Shown: positions 32,790 to 41,271, numbered from the stretch's first letter. The stretch: DNA of 64,000 bases from Anaerotignum lactatifermentans (GCF_016902535.1 NZ_JACSNY010000006.1:124001-188000); one strand, 5' to 3'. A program made the numbers and translations. Notes: generated from the letters alone by a model not told the origin.

Positions 32790-34427
32790 TCAGATCATTT
32801 TGAAATGCTTCAGTGCTGCCTCAATCGCCGCTTCCTTTTCCGGCGGGCATTGCGGCTGTTTGGCATCCTCTGATTTGGGCTTGTTGTAACACTCCCGCTC
32901 GATGATACCATGCTTTTGTTTGACCTGGGCGATATAGAGGTGGCTGACTTTCAAGCCGGTATGCTCCAGCACATACGCCTTGATCTGCTCATAGGTCGCA
33001 CCGCCGGGCAGATCAATTTCTTTTGAAGGCTCATAGTCCAAGTAGACATGTTCGCGGCTTTTCTCTAATTCCCTACCTAAGAGAACAACCGTCTCCACAT
33101 GCACTGTTCTTGGGAACATATCCATCAATCTGGCCCGTTTCACCGCATACCCCGCTTCCTGGAACGCCTGCAAGTCCCTTGCCAGAGAGGTAGGCTTACA
33201 GGATACATATACGATTTCCGGCGCGCCAAAGTCAATGATCTTTCCAATGGCTTTGGGATGAATGCCTTCTCTGGGCGGATCCACAATAATTACATCGGGC
33301 TTTTCTGTCAGCTCGTCCACCATTTTCAGTACGTCCCCTGCCAGGAAAGTACAATTCGTCAGGCCGTTTCTGGCAGCGTTTTCATTGGCCGCCGCAACGG
33401 CTTCCTCCACCAGTTCAATACCCATGACTTTTTTAGAACCGGCTTTTGCCATGATCTGTCCGATGGTACCGGTGCCACAGTATAGATCGAACACCGTTTT
33501 ATTTTCCACATCACCGGCAAACTCCCGAACGATGCTGTATAGTTTTTCCGCACCCTCCGTATTGGTCTGGAAGAAGGAATAGGCAGAAACCTTGAACTCC
33601 AGATCAAAAAGTTTTTCCATGAAGAAATCTCTGCCGTAAAGCACAGTCATTTCATCACTGCGCACCACGTCTGCCACACCATCGTTAACGGAATGAAGGA
33701 TGCCGCAGATTTTGCCCTGCAAAGGCAATGCCAGAATCATCTCTTTAAATTCTTCCAGGGAAAAAGGCACCTCAGACGTCGTCACCAGATGCACCAGAAT
33801 TTCCCCTGTGGCCTTTCCCTTTCTTACAACCAGATGACGCAGAGAACCATCATGACGCATCCGATGGTAAAAGGCAACCTTTCTTTCCTGGAAAAACGCC
33901 AGCGCTCCCTGCACGATAGCCACAAAATCAGCGTCCACAATATTGCAGTCCTTTAGAGACACTACCTCATAATGGCTCATTTTCTTCCGCATCCCCAGCG
34001 CAAGAGGGCCATCCTTTTCCTCATCCCCAAAGGAAAACTCACATTTATTCCGATATCCTTCCTCCAGAGGAGAGGGAGTAATGCCCTCCCACTGCTCCAC
34101 AGAAATATCGGCTTCCTCCAGCAAGCGTTTTACCTGTCTTTCCTTCATTTCCAACTCTGCCGCCCGCTCCATGGTCTGGTAGGTGCAGCCGCCGCAGATG
34201 GCGTAATGGGAACACATCCCTTCCCCTCTTTCCAGGCAGGAATGTTTCTCTACGGAAAGCAGGCGGGCTTCTATCGCGCCGCTGCGTTTTTTCATCACCT
34301 GTGCCTGCACTACCTGCCCGGGCACAGCGTTTTTCACAATCACCTTTTCCCCTTCTACATGACCGTAGGCCTTATTGGGAAAACGTACATCCTCTATGGT
34401 TACAGAAATGATCTCTTTTTTCTTCAT
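32790..34427 (-). CDS. rlmD: 23S rRNA (uracil-C5)-methyltransferase RlmD with element-derived C-terminus
   Basis: 545 residues. TRAM domain (about 1-60), iron-sulfur cysteines (CSHYAICGGC), SAM site (FDLYCGTGTIGQ), DPPREG, and VSCKPTSLARD with the catalytic Cys, then FPRTVHVETVVLLGRE where the normal protein ends. From about the GA core at 33094 the codons come from the mobile element and add some 100 residues (DYEPSKEIDL, YEQIKAYVLEHTGLKVSHLY, ending ALKHFKMI). The catalytic core is complete, so activity is probably kept. Start ATG 34427, 5 nt after GGAGG; an in-frame ATG 45 nt upstream has no ribosome site. The native ending is at 23849-23888. Confidence 0.9.
   Translation of the reverse strand: MKKKEIISVTIEDVRFPNKAYGHVEGEKVIVKNAVPGQVVQAQVMKKRSGAIEARLLSVEKHSCLERGEGMCSHYAICGGCTYQTMERAAELEMKERQVKRLLEEADISVEQWEGITPSPLEEGYRNKCEFSFGDEEKDGPLALGMRKKMSHYEVVSLKDCNIVDADFVAIVQGALAFFQERKVAFYHRMRHDGSLRHLVVRKGKATGEILVHLVTTSEVPFSLEEFKEMILALPLQGKICGILHSVNDGVADVVRSDEMTVLYGRDFFMEKLFDLEFKVSAYSFFQTNTEGAEKLYSIVREFAGDVENKTVFDLYCGTGTIGQIMAKAGSKKVMGIELVEEAVAAANENAARNGLTNCTFLAGDVLKMVDELTEKPDVIIVDPPREGIHPKAIGKIIDFGAPEIVYVSCKPTSLARDLQAFQEAGYAVKRARLMDMFPRTVHVETVVLLGRELEKSREHVYLDYEPSKEIDLPGGATYEQIKAYVLEHTGLKVSHLYIAQVKQKHGIIERECYNKPKSEDAKQPQCPPEKEAAIEAALKHFKMI
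33066..33095. other. Element end / attachment site inside rlmD
   Basis: Core TC (GA on minus strand) at 33094-33095, 13-bp spacer, then TAATTCCCTACCTAA at 33066-33080, the exact inverted copy of the motif at 23904-23918. The flank outside is the authentic rlmD sequence (ATGTG of HVE). Confidence 0.8.
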
Positions 34428-34456
34428 AGGTTCCTCCAAAACACCAGTAATTTTAT

Positions 34457-34485
34457 TTGTAATCCCTTTCATTCTATGGTATACT
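34457..34485 (+). promoter_or_regulatory. Sigma-A-type promoter for the S1-domain gene
   Basis: TTGTAA (34457-34462), 17-bp spacer, TATACT (34480-34485), about 45 bp before the start codon at 34536. Confidence 0.65.
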
Positions 34486-34535
34486 GTTTCCGTGTAATTT
34501 TCAAACTAAAAATCTAAACAGGAGTGTAAAACAGC

Positions 34536-34982
34536 ATGTCTGAAAAACTTGAAATCGGCAGTATTGTAGAAGGCAAAGTCCTTCGGATCAAACCCTTTGG
34601 CGCTATTGTTTCCATCGGCGATCAGCAGGGTCTCGTGCATATCTCCCAGGTGGCAAATTCCTTCGTACAGGATATCAACGATCATCTGAAAGTGGGAGAT
34701 ATGGTCAAAGTAAAGGTTCTTTCCATTGACGAGGAAAACCACAAAATTTCCCTGTCCATCAAAGAAGCTCTGCCCAAGCCGGAGCGTCCCGCCAGAGGTG
34801 ACAAACCCTTCCGACAGCACAAGCAGGCTCAGGAGCCCAAAACCAATCCTGCCGAGGAATATTTCAAGCCCCAGACCGTAAATCCCAATGCGGATTTCGA
34901 GGAAAAAATGCGGGAATGGATGAAACAGTCCAACGAACGACAGACCAGTCTGAACAAACGGGCCAATAAGCGCTCCTACTAA
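34536..34982 (+). CDS. S1 RNA-binding domain protein (YugI/GSP13-like)
   Basis: 148 residues. One S1 domain at about 5-75 (GSIVEGKVLRIKPFGAIVSI, LVHISQVAN, KVKVLSIDEENHKISLSIK), then a charged, disordered tail with many Lys, Arg, Gln and Pro. Length and layout match Firmicutes YugI/CvfD, ribosome-associated proteins linked to stress and translation control. AGGAG upstream of the ATG; a good promoter precedes it. Divergent from rlmD. Confidence 0.85.
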   Translation: MSEKLEIGSIVEGKVLRIKPFGAIVSIGDQQGLVHISQVANSFVQDINDHLKVGDMVKVKVLSIDEENHKISLSIKEALPKPERPARGDKPFRQHKQAQEPKTNPAEEYFKPQTVNPNADFEEKMREWMKQSNERQTSLNKRANKRSY

Positions 34983-35081
34983 ACGATTGGATGCCGGTTT
35001 CTTTGAAAAAAAGCATATGACGGCATTGTACCACAGGAATACCAAACCCGCAACAAAAACAGGCGAAAGGACGGAATCAAA

Positions 35082-35387
35082 ATGACACTTGTAGGACCTT
35101 TATTTGTCATTGGCATTTATCTCTTTGCCAGAGGCGTATTTGCTCTTTTCGGGCAGCCCATTTTTTATACAAAACGCTCTTTGGAGCCTGTAGACCCGGA
35201 GCTTCTTCCTGCCTACCTGAAGGAAGAAGGTATCTGGAACATGGTCTCCGGTTTTCTTTTTACCGTAAAAGCCATTCTGGAAAAAGTTTTCCCCGGCAAT
35301 ACGGTCATCTGGGTGATTTTTGTTCTGCTTTTGCTTGTCTGCGTTTTTTTCCTTGCCAAGTGCAACGAAAAATATATCAGAAAATAA
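35082..35387 (+). CDS. Small membrane protein of unknown function
   Basis: 101 residues with a hydrophobic N-terminal helix (about 2-22, LVGPLFVIGIYLFARGVFAL) and a second one near the end (about 74-93). Between them is a soluble loop with PVDPELLPAYLKEEGIW. Weak ribosome site AAAGGAC. No family recognised. The hairpin element just downstream supplies its terminator. Confidence 0.6.
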   Translation: MTLVGPLFVIGIYLFARGVFALFGQPIFYTKRSLEPVDPELLPAYLKEEGIWNMVSGFLFTVKAILEKVFPGNTVIWVIFVLLLLVCVFFLAKCNEKYIRK

Positions 35388-35393
35388 ATTTCA

Positions 35394-35524
35394 AGGAGAG
35401 CTGCCTTTAGGGGCATCTTCATCAGAAAACAAACATTGCCGGAATCCCTGTAATAAAGAGGATTCCGGCAATTCAATTTTGATCGGAGTTATTTTCTTAT
35501 GAAGACAGCCATCGCAGCTCCCCT
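35394..35524. repeat. Nested hairpin element (family copy B)
   Basis: Three nested inverted repeats: outer AGGAGAGCTGC (35394-35404) with GCAGCTCCCCT (35514-35524), middle TCTTCATCAGAAAA (35416-35429) with TTTTCTTATGAAGA (35492-35505), and inner ATTGCCGGAATCC (35435-35447) with complement (35460-35472). The middle and outer parts match copy A at 16948-17064 (GGGCATCTTCAT, TTTTCTTATGAAGACAGCC). The inner hairpin probably acts as a terminator for the upstream gene. Confidence 0.75.
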
Positions 35525-35544
35525 GTTTTTTTCGGGAGGAAACC

Positions 35545-36024
35545 ATGATAGAAATTAAACAAATCACAAACCGTGAAGATCCTGTGCTTTCTCTTGTGAT
35601 CCAATGGCTTTGGGACTGGTGGGGGAAGGAGGAAGGCTACACAACGACTCAGGTTGATGCCTATGTGCGTCATGCGGCCTGTACCGACCGTGTCCCTCAG
35701 CTTTTCTGCGTTTACGAAAACAATCAGCCCATTGGCACCTTCCAGCTGGCGATGGCCGATCTGGATACCCGGCCCGACCTGTATCCCTGGCTGCGGGACG
35801 TTTATTTGCTGCCGGAATATCGGGGAAAAGGCATCCTGAAAGAGATCATGGCTGTCGTCCGCCGGCAGATGGCGGCACTGGATTTAAAAGAACTGTATCT
35901 TTTTACCGTCCATCAGGGGCTCTACGAAAAGTACGGCTGGGAACTGGCAGAAATCCTGCCTACCGACCTTCTCCCTGCTCCCGCTGACGGTCCTCAGCGG
36001 CTGTATCGTCTCAGAAAAATATAA
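35545..36024 (+). CDS. GNAT-family N-acetyltransferase
   Basis: 159 residues. Acetyl-CoA binding motif A: VYLLPEYRGKGILKEIM (about 91-107, with RGKG loop), preceded by the strand QPIGTFQLAMADLD. A C-terminal YEKYGWE fits the GNAT fold. Ribosome site GGGAGG before the ATG. Substrate unknown; monocistronic between copy B and a terminator. Confidence 0.8.
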   Translation: MIEIKQITNREDPVLSLVIQWLWDWWGKEEGYTTTQVDAYVRHAACTDRVPQLFCVYENNQPIGTFQLAMADLDTRPDLYPWLRDVYLLPEYRGKGILKEIMAVVRRQMAALDLKELYLFTVHQGLYEKYGWELAEILPTDLLPAPADGPQRLYRLRKI

Positions 36025-36069
36025 AAAACAGACCGAAACACTTTCACAGAAAAGGCACCGGTCTGTTTT
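36025..36069. terminator. Shared terminator between the GNAT and exoA genes
   Basis: 11-bp stem AAAACAGACCG (36025-36035) with complement (36059-36069) around a 23-nt loop. It lies between two convergent genes and can serve both strands. Confidence 0.65.
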
Positions 36070-36072
36070 GCG

Positions 36073-36828
36073 TTACAATTCGATATCCAGTTCCACAGGA
36101 CAATGGTCGGAGCCGGTGATCTCTGTATGGATCTTGGCATCCTTCATCTTCTCTCCCAGCCGTTTGGAAACCACATAGTAGTCGATCCGCCATCCGGCGT
36201 TGTTCTTTCTGGCGTTAAAGCGATAGCTCCACCAGGAATACACCCCGGTGGCATCAGGATAAAAATACCGGAAGCTGTCCAAAAATCCCGCGTCCAGAAG
36301 TTCCGTGAATTTTCCCCGTTCCTCGTCGGTAAATCCGGCGCTTCTGCGGTTGGTAGAGGGGTTTTTCAGGTCGATTTCCTGATGGGCCACATTCAGGTCA
36401 CCGCAGACGATCACAGGCTTTTTCTCATCCAGCTGTTTCAGATACTCCCGAAAGGCGTCGTCCCACTCCATGCGGTAATCCAGTCTAGCGTTTTCCTGCT
36501 GGGAGTTGGGAGTATACACCGTCACATGATAAAAATCCGGGAATTCCAGCGTGATGACACGTCCTTCCTTATCATGCTCCTCTATGCCCAATCCATAGGA
36601 AATGGAAACGGGTTCCGCCTTTGTAAATACGGCCACACCGGAATATCCCTTTTTCTCGGCATAATTCCAGTACTGGTGATAGCCTTCCGTCTCCAGCTGG
36701 ATCTGGCCCTCCTGCAGCTTTGTCTCCTGCAAAGAGAAAATATCCGCGTCCGCTTCCTTGAAATATTCCATAAAACCCTTGCCTACCGCCGCCCGAAGGC
36801 CGTTTACGTTCCAAGAGATCATTTTCAT
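36073..36828 (-). CDS. xth: Exodeoxyribonuclease III (AP endonuclease)
   Basis: 251 residues, normal length. Motifs: ISWNVNGLRA at the start, SLQETKL (metal-binding Glu), YTPNSQ, GDLNVAH (Asp/Asn), WRIDYYVVS and GSDHCPVELD (Asp-His pair). It cuts at abasic sites during base-excision repair and has 3'-5' exonuclease activity. AAAGGA upstream of the ATG. Divergent from the ArsC-like gene. Confidence 0.9.
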   Translation of the reverse strand: MKMISWNVNGLRAAVGKGFMEYFKEADADIFSLQETKLQEGQIQLETEGYHQYWNYAEKKGYSGVAVFTKAEPVSISYGLGIEEHDKEGRVITLEFPDFYHVTVYTPNSQQENARLDYRMEWDDAFREYLKQLDEKKPVIVCGDLNVAHQEIDLKNPSTNRRSAGFTDEERGKFTELLDAGFLDSFRYFYPDATGVYSWWSYRFNARKNNAGWRIDYYVVSKRLGEKMKDAKIHTEITGSDHCPVELDIEL

Positions 36829-36888
36829 CTGTCATACATCCTTTCTTTCCTTATTTGTCACAGTATATCACAGCCTGTCCTCTTTGTC

Positions 36889-36917
36889 TTGTGTCTTTTG
36901 CCATAATCGGTTAAAAT
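36889..36917 (+). promoter_or_regulatory. Probable promoter of the ArsC-like and amidase genes
   Basis: TTGTGT (36889-36894), 17-bp spacer, TAAAAT (36912-36917), 31 bp before the start at 36949. Confidence 0.5.
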
Positions 36918-36948
36918 AATAGGCAGAAAACGATAAAGGAGTCTCTCT

Positions 36949-37284
36949 ATGAACATACAGATTTACGGCGCGAAAAAGTGCTTTGATACAAAAAAAGCGG
37001 AACGATATTTCAAGGAGCGGAATATCTCCTATCAGTATATTGATCTGCACCGCTACGGCCTGAGCAAGGCTGTATTTGAAAAGGCAAAGGCTGCCTTGGG
37101 CGTGGAGGAAATGATTGACCGGAAAGCCAAAGCCTATGAAAGCCTGTATATGGACTATATCGATGAGAACAAACGGGAAGGCACATTGTTCGAAAATCCC
37201 GCGCTTTTCCGTACCCCTATTGTCCGGAACGGAAACTCCTTTACTCTGGGCTACTGCCCGGAGGTCTGGAAAGAATGGAAGTAA
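36949..37284 (+). CDS. ArsC/Spx-family thioredoxin-fold protein
   Basis: 111 residues. The start IQIYGAKKCFDTKKAERYFKE has the ArsC/Spx fold with one Cys (KKCFDTKK) rather than CxxC. ENPALFRTPIVRNG is the conserved cis-Pro region, and the C-terminus GYCPEVWKEW is typical of the YffB-like group. Not an arsenate reductase by itself, since the accompanying Arg and ars genes are missing. Probably a redox or regulatory protein. Twenty bp before the amidase gene, likely one operon. Confidence 0.75.
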   Translation: MNIQIYGAKKCFDTKKAERYFKERNISYQYIDLHRYGLSKAVFEKAKAALGVEEMIDRKAKAYESLYMDYIDENKREGTLFENPALFRTPIVRNGNSFTLGYCPEVWKEWK

Positions 37285-37303
37285 CAAAGGAGGATAATAC
37301 CCT

Positions 37304-38098
37304 ATGAAGATCGCATTGGCGCAGTTAAATATGAAATTTGAGGATAAGCCCTATGCCATGGAGCGCTGCCGGGAAATGACGGCCAAAGCCGCCGCCCAGG
37401 GTGCCGATGTCATTGTTTTTCCGGAAATGACATTGACGGGCTTCACTATGTCTCCGCAGGTCTACGGTGAAGAAAAAGAAAACAGCCCCTCTCTGGCCTT
37501 CTTTCAGGAGGAAGCCAGAAAACACCATATGGCTATTGTCTGCGGCATTATTTTTGTGGCGGGCGGTATCGCCACCAACCATAGCCTGATCCTCAGCGAA
37601 ACAGGAGAAGTGCTGGCGGATTATGCCAAAATCCATCCTTTTTCCTACGGTGCGGAAGCAAAGCACTACGCCGGCGGCACAGAACTGGCCTCCTGTATCA
37701 TGCGGGGCGTCCCCACTTCGCCTTTCGTCTGCTATGATCTGCGGTTCCCTGAAATTTTTCAGGCAGCTTCTAAAAAAAGCACCCTTCTGACGGTCATTGC
37801 CAACTGGCCCATTGCCCGTATCAGCCATTGGCAGACACTGCTCCAGGCCCGGGCTTTGGAAAACCAAAGCTTCATTGTAGGCGTGAACCGCAGCGGCAAG
37901 GACAAAACACTGACCTATACGGGAGACAGTATGCTGATTTCTCCGGAAGGCGAGATTCTGGCACATCTGACTGGCGAGGACGCATTACAGGTAGTGGAAA
38001 TCGACCCCGCGCAGGCAGAAGCCTATCGGAAGAAATTCCCTCTGAAAGCGGACAGAAAAGAAGACCTCTACTGCCGTTTCTTTCAGGAAATGAAATGA
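37304..38098 (+). CDS. Carbon-nitrogen hydrolase (omega-amidase-like)
   Basis: 264 residues of the nitrilase superfamily. The catalytic triad is visible: Glu41 (VFPEMTLTGF), Lys109 (DYAKIHPF) and Cys143 (PFVCYDLRFPE). Sequence style and length match omega-amidase/YafV, which hydrolyses 2-oxoglutaramate or 2-oxosuccinamate. AAAGGAGG upstream. Soluble cytoplasmic enzyme, perhaps in glutamine-transaminase metabolite repair. Confidence 0.85.
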   Translation: MKIALAQLNMKFEDKPYAMERCREMTAKAAAQGADVIVFPEMTLTGFTMSPQVYGEEKENSPSLAFFQEEARKHHMAIVCGIIFVAGGIATNHSLILSETGEVLADYAKIHPFSYGAEAKHYAGGTELASCIMRGVPTSPFVCYDLRFPEIFQAASKKSTLLTVIANWPIARISHWQTLLQARALENQSFIVGVNRSGKDKTLTYTGDSMLISPEGEILAHLTGEDALQVVEIDPAQAEAYRKKFPLKADRKEDLYCRFFQEMK

Positions 38099-38107
38099 TA
38101 CGAAACA

Positions 38108-38162
38108 AAAAAACAGATGATTTCACGGAAGGATTTTCCTCCCCCAAAATCATCTGTTTTTT
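38108..38162. terminator. Bidirectional terminator between the amidase gene and rnc
   Basis: 16-bp stem AAAAAACAGATGATTT (38108-38123) with exact complement (38147-38162). Runs of A and T at both ends allow it to work on both strands; it overlaps the rnc stop codon. Confidence 0.8.
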
Positions 38163-38856
38163 AATGTCCCATCTGTTCCAGCGCCGCGTTGGCCGCGTTC
38201 TGTTCCGCTTCCTTTTTGCTCTTGCCGCTGCCTCTGCCCAATACCTTGCCTTCGTGGGTCACCTCTGCCACAAAAACCTTATTGTGGTCGGGACCTTGCT
38301 CATCCACGATCTGATAATGAAGGGGCACCTTGCTCAGTTTCTGGATCTTTTCCTGCAAATGGGTCTTGCAGTCCAGATTATGGAAGTTTTTCTTTGTCTG
38401 GCTGATCTGATCCTCCATAAAACGCATTACATATTTCGACGCCGCTTCTACGCCGCCGTCAATGCATACCGCGCCAATGATGGCCTCAAAGGCATCCGCC
38501 AGTATGGAATCCCGGTTTCTTCCGCCAGTGCTTTCCTCGCCCTTGCCCAAAAACAGGTTCCGGCCTACGCCCAGTTTCCGGGAAAGCTCCGCCAAAGAGC
38601 CTTCGCAGACCACGGCTGCCCGCAGCTTCGTCAGCTCGCCTTCCGGCATCTGAGGAAAGGTGCGGTACATATACTCGCTGACTACCATATCCAGCACAGC
38701 GTCTCCCAGAAATTCCAGACGCTCGTTGTTCTCATGACTGCCTTTTTTGGTCTCGTTGGCATAGGAACTATGGGTCAGCGCCAGCAGAATCAGGTTCTTA
38801 TCCGTAAAACGATAGCCCAGCTTTTTTTCAAATTCTTCTAAATTCAAGTAATTCAT
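38161..38856 (-). CDS. rnc: Ribonuclease III
   Basis: 231 residues. The nuclease domain has the signature ERLEFLGDAVLDMVVSEY (about 40-60) and the second acidic site DAFEAIIGAVCIDGG. The double-stranded RNA-binding domain is at about 160-229 (KTHLQEKIQKLSK...GKSKKEAEQNAANAALEQ). It processes rRNA and cleaves dsRNA. The start overlaps the end of acpP: the ribosome site TTGGAG lies in the last acpP codons, so the two are coupled. Confidence 0.95.
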   Translation of the reverse strand: MNYLNLEEFEKKLGYRFTDKNLILLALTHSSYANETKKGSHENNERLEFLGDAVLDMVVSEYMYRTFPQMPEGELTKLRAAVVCEGSLAELSRKLGVGRNLFLGKGEESTGGRNRDSILADAFEAIIGAVCIDGGVEAASKYVMRFMEDQISQTKKNFHNLDCKTHLQEKIQKLSKVPLHYQIVDEQGPDHNKVFVAEVTHEGKVLGRGSGKSKKEAEQNAANAALEQMGH

Positions 38857-38857
38857 T

Positions 38858-39091
38858 TCAGTTCTCCAATGCTTTCTCGATATACGCTACAATATCTCCC
38901 ACAGAGGCCAGTTTTTCCGCCTCGTCATTATCAAATTCCAGATCATACGTTTCTTCCAGTGCGGCAATAATCTGGAACAGATCCAAAGAGTCCGCATGCA
39001 GATCCGCAAAGGTCATATCCAAAGCAATGGCGTCCTCAGAGATCCCCAGCTGCTCCGCAATAATTTTTATCACAGTTGCTTCTTCCATCAT
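38858..39091 (-). CDS. acpP: Acyl carrier protein
   Basis: 77 residues, acidic and helical. HADSLDLF holds the Ser (about residue 35) that receives 4'-phosphopantetheine. The usual ACP motif is DSLD, as here. Start ATG 39091 (AAAGGAG 5 nt upstream); a second ATG follows immediately. In the classic plsX-acpP-rnc order. Confidence 0.95.
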   Translation of the reverse strand: MMEEATVIKIIAEQLGISEDAIALDMTFADLHADSLDLFQIIAALEETYDLEFDNDEAEKLASVGDIVAYIEKALEN

Positions 39092-39178
39092 CAAGACTCC
39101 TTTCTATTTTTCTCTTCCTAACTATACTGCATTTTCTGTTGTTTGTCATCAGAAAATGAGAAAGCCCTTAAAAAAAAA

Positions 39179-40171
39179 TTACAGCTTATCCTGGATCTTC
39201 CCCACAATATCCGCTTCCGTAAAGAGGACGCACTGGCGAATGGCATTTTTAAAGGCTTTTGCGTTGGAACTGCCATGGGCCTTTACCACCAGCGCTTTCA
39301 GACCGATAAAGGGCGCGCCGCCCACCTCGTCAGCGTCAAAGCTTTTCTTCACTTTTTTAAAGGGTTTTAACAGCATAGCTGCCGGAATTTTATAAGCGCC
39401 TTTGGTGATTTCTTCTTTGATGATGCCCACCAGCGCTTTGCTGAGTCCTTCGGCAAACTTCAAAATGGTATTGCCCACAAAACCGTCACAGACCACAACA
39501 TCCGCCTCTCCAAAGGGAATATTTCTGGGCTCGATGTTGCCGGTAAAATTCAAGTCGGACGTTTCCAGCAGTTCATAGGCCTCTTTGGTCAGGGTATCCC
39601 CCTTTTCCTTTTCCGCGCCGATATTCACCAGCGCCACAGAAGGATTCTTTTTGCCGAATACATTTTCCACATATACCGCGCCCATTTTAGCAAACTGCTC
39701 CAGATATTTGGGCTTGCAGTCCACATTAGCGCCGCTGTCTACCAGGAAAGTAAAGTCTCTGCCCGTTGGCAGACAGGTCCCCAGCACGGGGCGTTCTACC
39801 CCGGGGATACGGCCTACGATCAGTAGCGCCCCTGTCAGCAGCGCGCCTGTACTGCCGGCGGAAACGAAGGCATCCGCCTCTCCTTTTTTCACCAGCTGCA
39901 TCCCCACAACCATGGAGGAATCCTTTTTCCGGCGGATGGCCATGGTGGGCACCTCATCCGTAGAGATTACCTCTGTGGCGGGAACAACTTCTATTTTTCC
40001 CTCCGGATAGCTGTATTTCGCCAATTCCTTTTTTACGGCTTCTTCCAAGCCAACCAGTTTTATTTTGACGTTGCCCAGTTCTTTCACGGCGTCTACGGCG
40101 CCTTTTACTGTTTCCACAGGGGCCAGATCGCCGCCCATGGCGTCTAAGGCAACAATGATCTCTTTTTCCAT
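39179..40171 (-). CDS. plsX: Phosphate acyltransferase PlsX
   Basis: 330 residues. The start IIVALDAMGGDLAPVETVKG is the family signature, and VSAGSTGALL, GTCLPTGRDFTFLVDSGANVD and GFVGNTILKF are conserved blocks. It makes acyl-phosphate from acyl-ACP for phospholipid synthesis at the membrane surface. Upstream of acpP with an 87-bp gap. An AIM24 gene on the other strand separates it from rpmF-yceD, which normally sit directly next to it. Confidence 0.95.
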   Translation of the reverse strand: MEKEIIVALDAMGGDLAPVETVKGAVDAVKELGNVKIKLVGLEEAVKKELAKYSYPEGKIEVVPATEVISTDEVPTMAIRRKKDSSMVVGMQLVKKGEADAFVSAGSTGALLTGALLIVGRIPGVERPVLGTCLPTGRDFTFLVDSGANVDCKPKYLEQFAKMGAVYVENVFGKKNPSVALVNIGAEKEKGDTLTKEAYELLETSDLNFTGNIEPRNIPFGEADVVVCDGFVGNTILKFAEGLSKALVGIIKEEITKGAYKIPAAMLLKPFKKVKKSFDADEVGGAPFIGLKALVVKAHGSSNAKAFKNAIRQCVLFTEADIVGKIQDKL

Positions 40172-40364
40172 CTGTCTGTCACCAAAGTCCTTTCTCTTCT
40201 TTCATTATGATTGATCCGTAATTTTAAGTATATACAATTCCAGAGAAAATTACAATCCCATGACGCCAACTATCCTTTCGGAAAAGGATTGCCTTTGCCG
40301 TGGGAATATGATACATTGAACACAAAACATCATTTATGACATTTTTTGTAAGGAGGGGTAAATT

Positions 40365-41126
40365 ATGTATCAGATCAGAAATCTGCTGGAAAACGATGAT
40401 ATTCAGGTTCTGGAGCAGCTGGGGCCCTTTACTGTCTACGAATACAAGCGGGATCTCAGCGTCAACGCTATGACGGCACAGGCCGCTTATTTTGCTCAGG
40501 CCATGAATGTACGCCGCCGCCAAATCCTCTGTGATCTGAAAAAAGGCAATGTCACCGTACAGGCGGGCGCCATGCAGTGGACCGTGGGCAACGTAAACGC
40601 CACCACAGGTATCAAAGGCGTAGGCGATCTGTTCGGAAAAGCCATCCGCGGCAAGGTAACTGGTGAGTCCGCCATCAAGCCGGAATATACCGGTGACGGT
40701 ACTCTGGTGCTGGAGCCTACCTATAAATACATCCTGCTGGAGGATCTGGCCAACTGGAACGGTTCCATGGTTCTGGAGGACGGACTCTTCCTGGCCTGCG
40801 AATCCACGCTGAAGCATAAGGCTATCATGCGCTCCAATCTGTCCTCGGCCGTTGCGGGCAACGAAGGTCTCTTTAACCTGGGTCTGAGCGGAAACGGCGT
40901 AGTCTGCCTGGAGTGCCCCTGCCCCAGAGAGGAACTGGTGGAAATTTTCCTGGAAAATGACGTATTAAAGGTAGACGGAAATATGGCCATTGCCTGGAGC
41001 AGTTCTCTGGAGTTTACCGTAGAACGCTCGGGGAAAACACTGATCGGCTCCGCCGCATCCGGCGAGGGTCTTGTCAATGTATACCGCGGTACCGGAAAAG
41101 TGCTTCTGGCGCCGGTTCTTGGCTAA
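40365..41126 (+). CDS. AIM24 family protein
   Basis: 253 residues. All-beta protein with the AIM24 blocks VTVQAGAMQWTVGNV, LVLEPTYKYILLEDL and FLACESTLKHKA, and a C-terminal GEGLVNVYRGTGKVLLAP. Bacterial members of this family are of unknown role (a TRAP-like or stress-related beta-sandwich). AAGGAGG upstream of the ATG. Monocistronic and opposite in strand to the flanking lipid and ribosomal genes. Confidence 0.85.
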   Translation: MYQIRNLLENDDIQVLEQLGPFTVYEYKRDLSVNAMTAQAAYFAQAMNVRRRQILCDLKKGNVTVQAGAMQWTVGNVNATTGIKGVGDLFGKAIRGKVTGESAIKPEYTGDGTLVLEPTYKYILLEDLANWNGSMVLEDGLFLACESTLKHKAIMRSNLSSAVAGNEGLFNLGLSGNGVVCLECPCPREELVEIFLENDVLKVDGNMAIAWSSSLEFTVERSGKTLIGSAASGEGLVNVYRGTGKVLLAPVLG

Positions 41127-41271
41127 GAATCCCCAGGGCATCCTTTGATTCCCCGAAGGAATGACTCTTCGTAAAACAGACATCCTGATGAAATGATTAT
41201 GGCTGGAAGACTTTGTGCCGCAAAGATTCCAGCCATATTTTTTTGAAAGAGAACAGATTTTTCCCACGCAA

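Larger units (their letters stand above)
23889..33095. mobile_element. Integrative mobilizable element in the 3' end of rlmD (9.2 kb)
   Basis: Six genes, all on the minus strand: Rep, small coiled-coil protein, MobV-like relaxase, RHH protein, type IIG-like R-M protein, large serine recombinase. The ends were placed from sequence. At the left end the GA core (minus strand) is at 23889-23890, followed inward by 13 bp and TTAGGTAGGGAATTA. At the right end the core is at 33094-33095, followed inward by 13 bp and the same 15-mer in inverted orientation. Joining the two ends gives a symmetrical attP. Joining the two flanks gives an uninterrupted rlmD ending HVESVVLMTRCGGQA. There are no conjugation (type IV secretion) genes, so transfer would need a helper. 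Confidence 0.85.
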
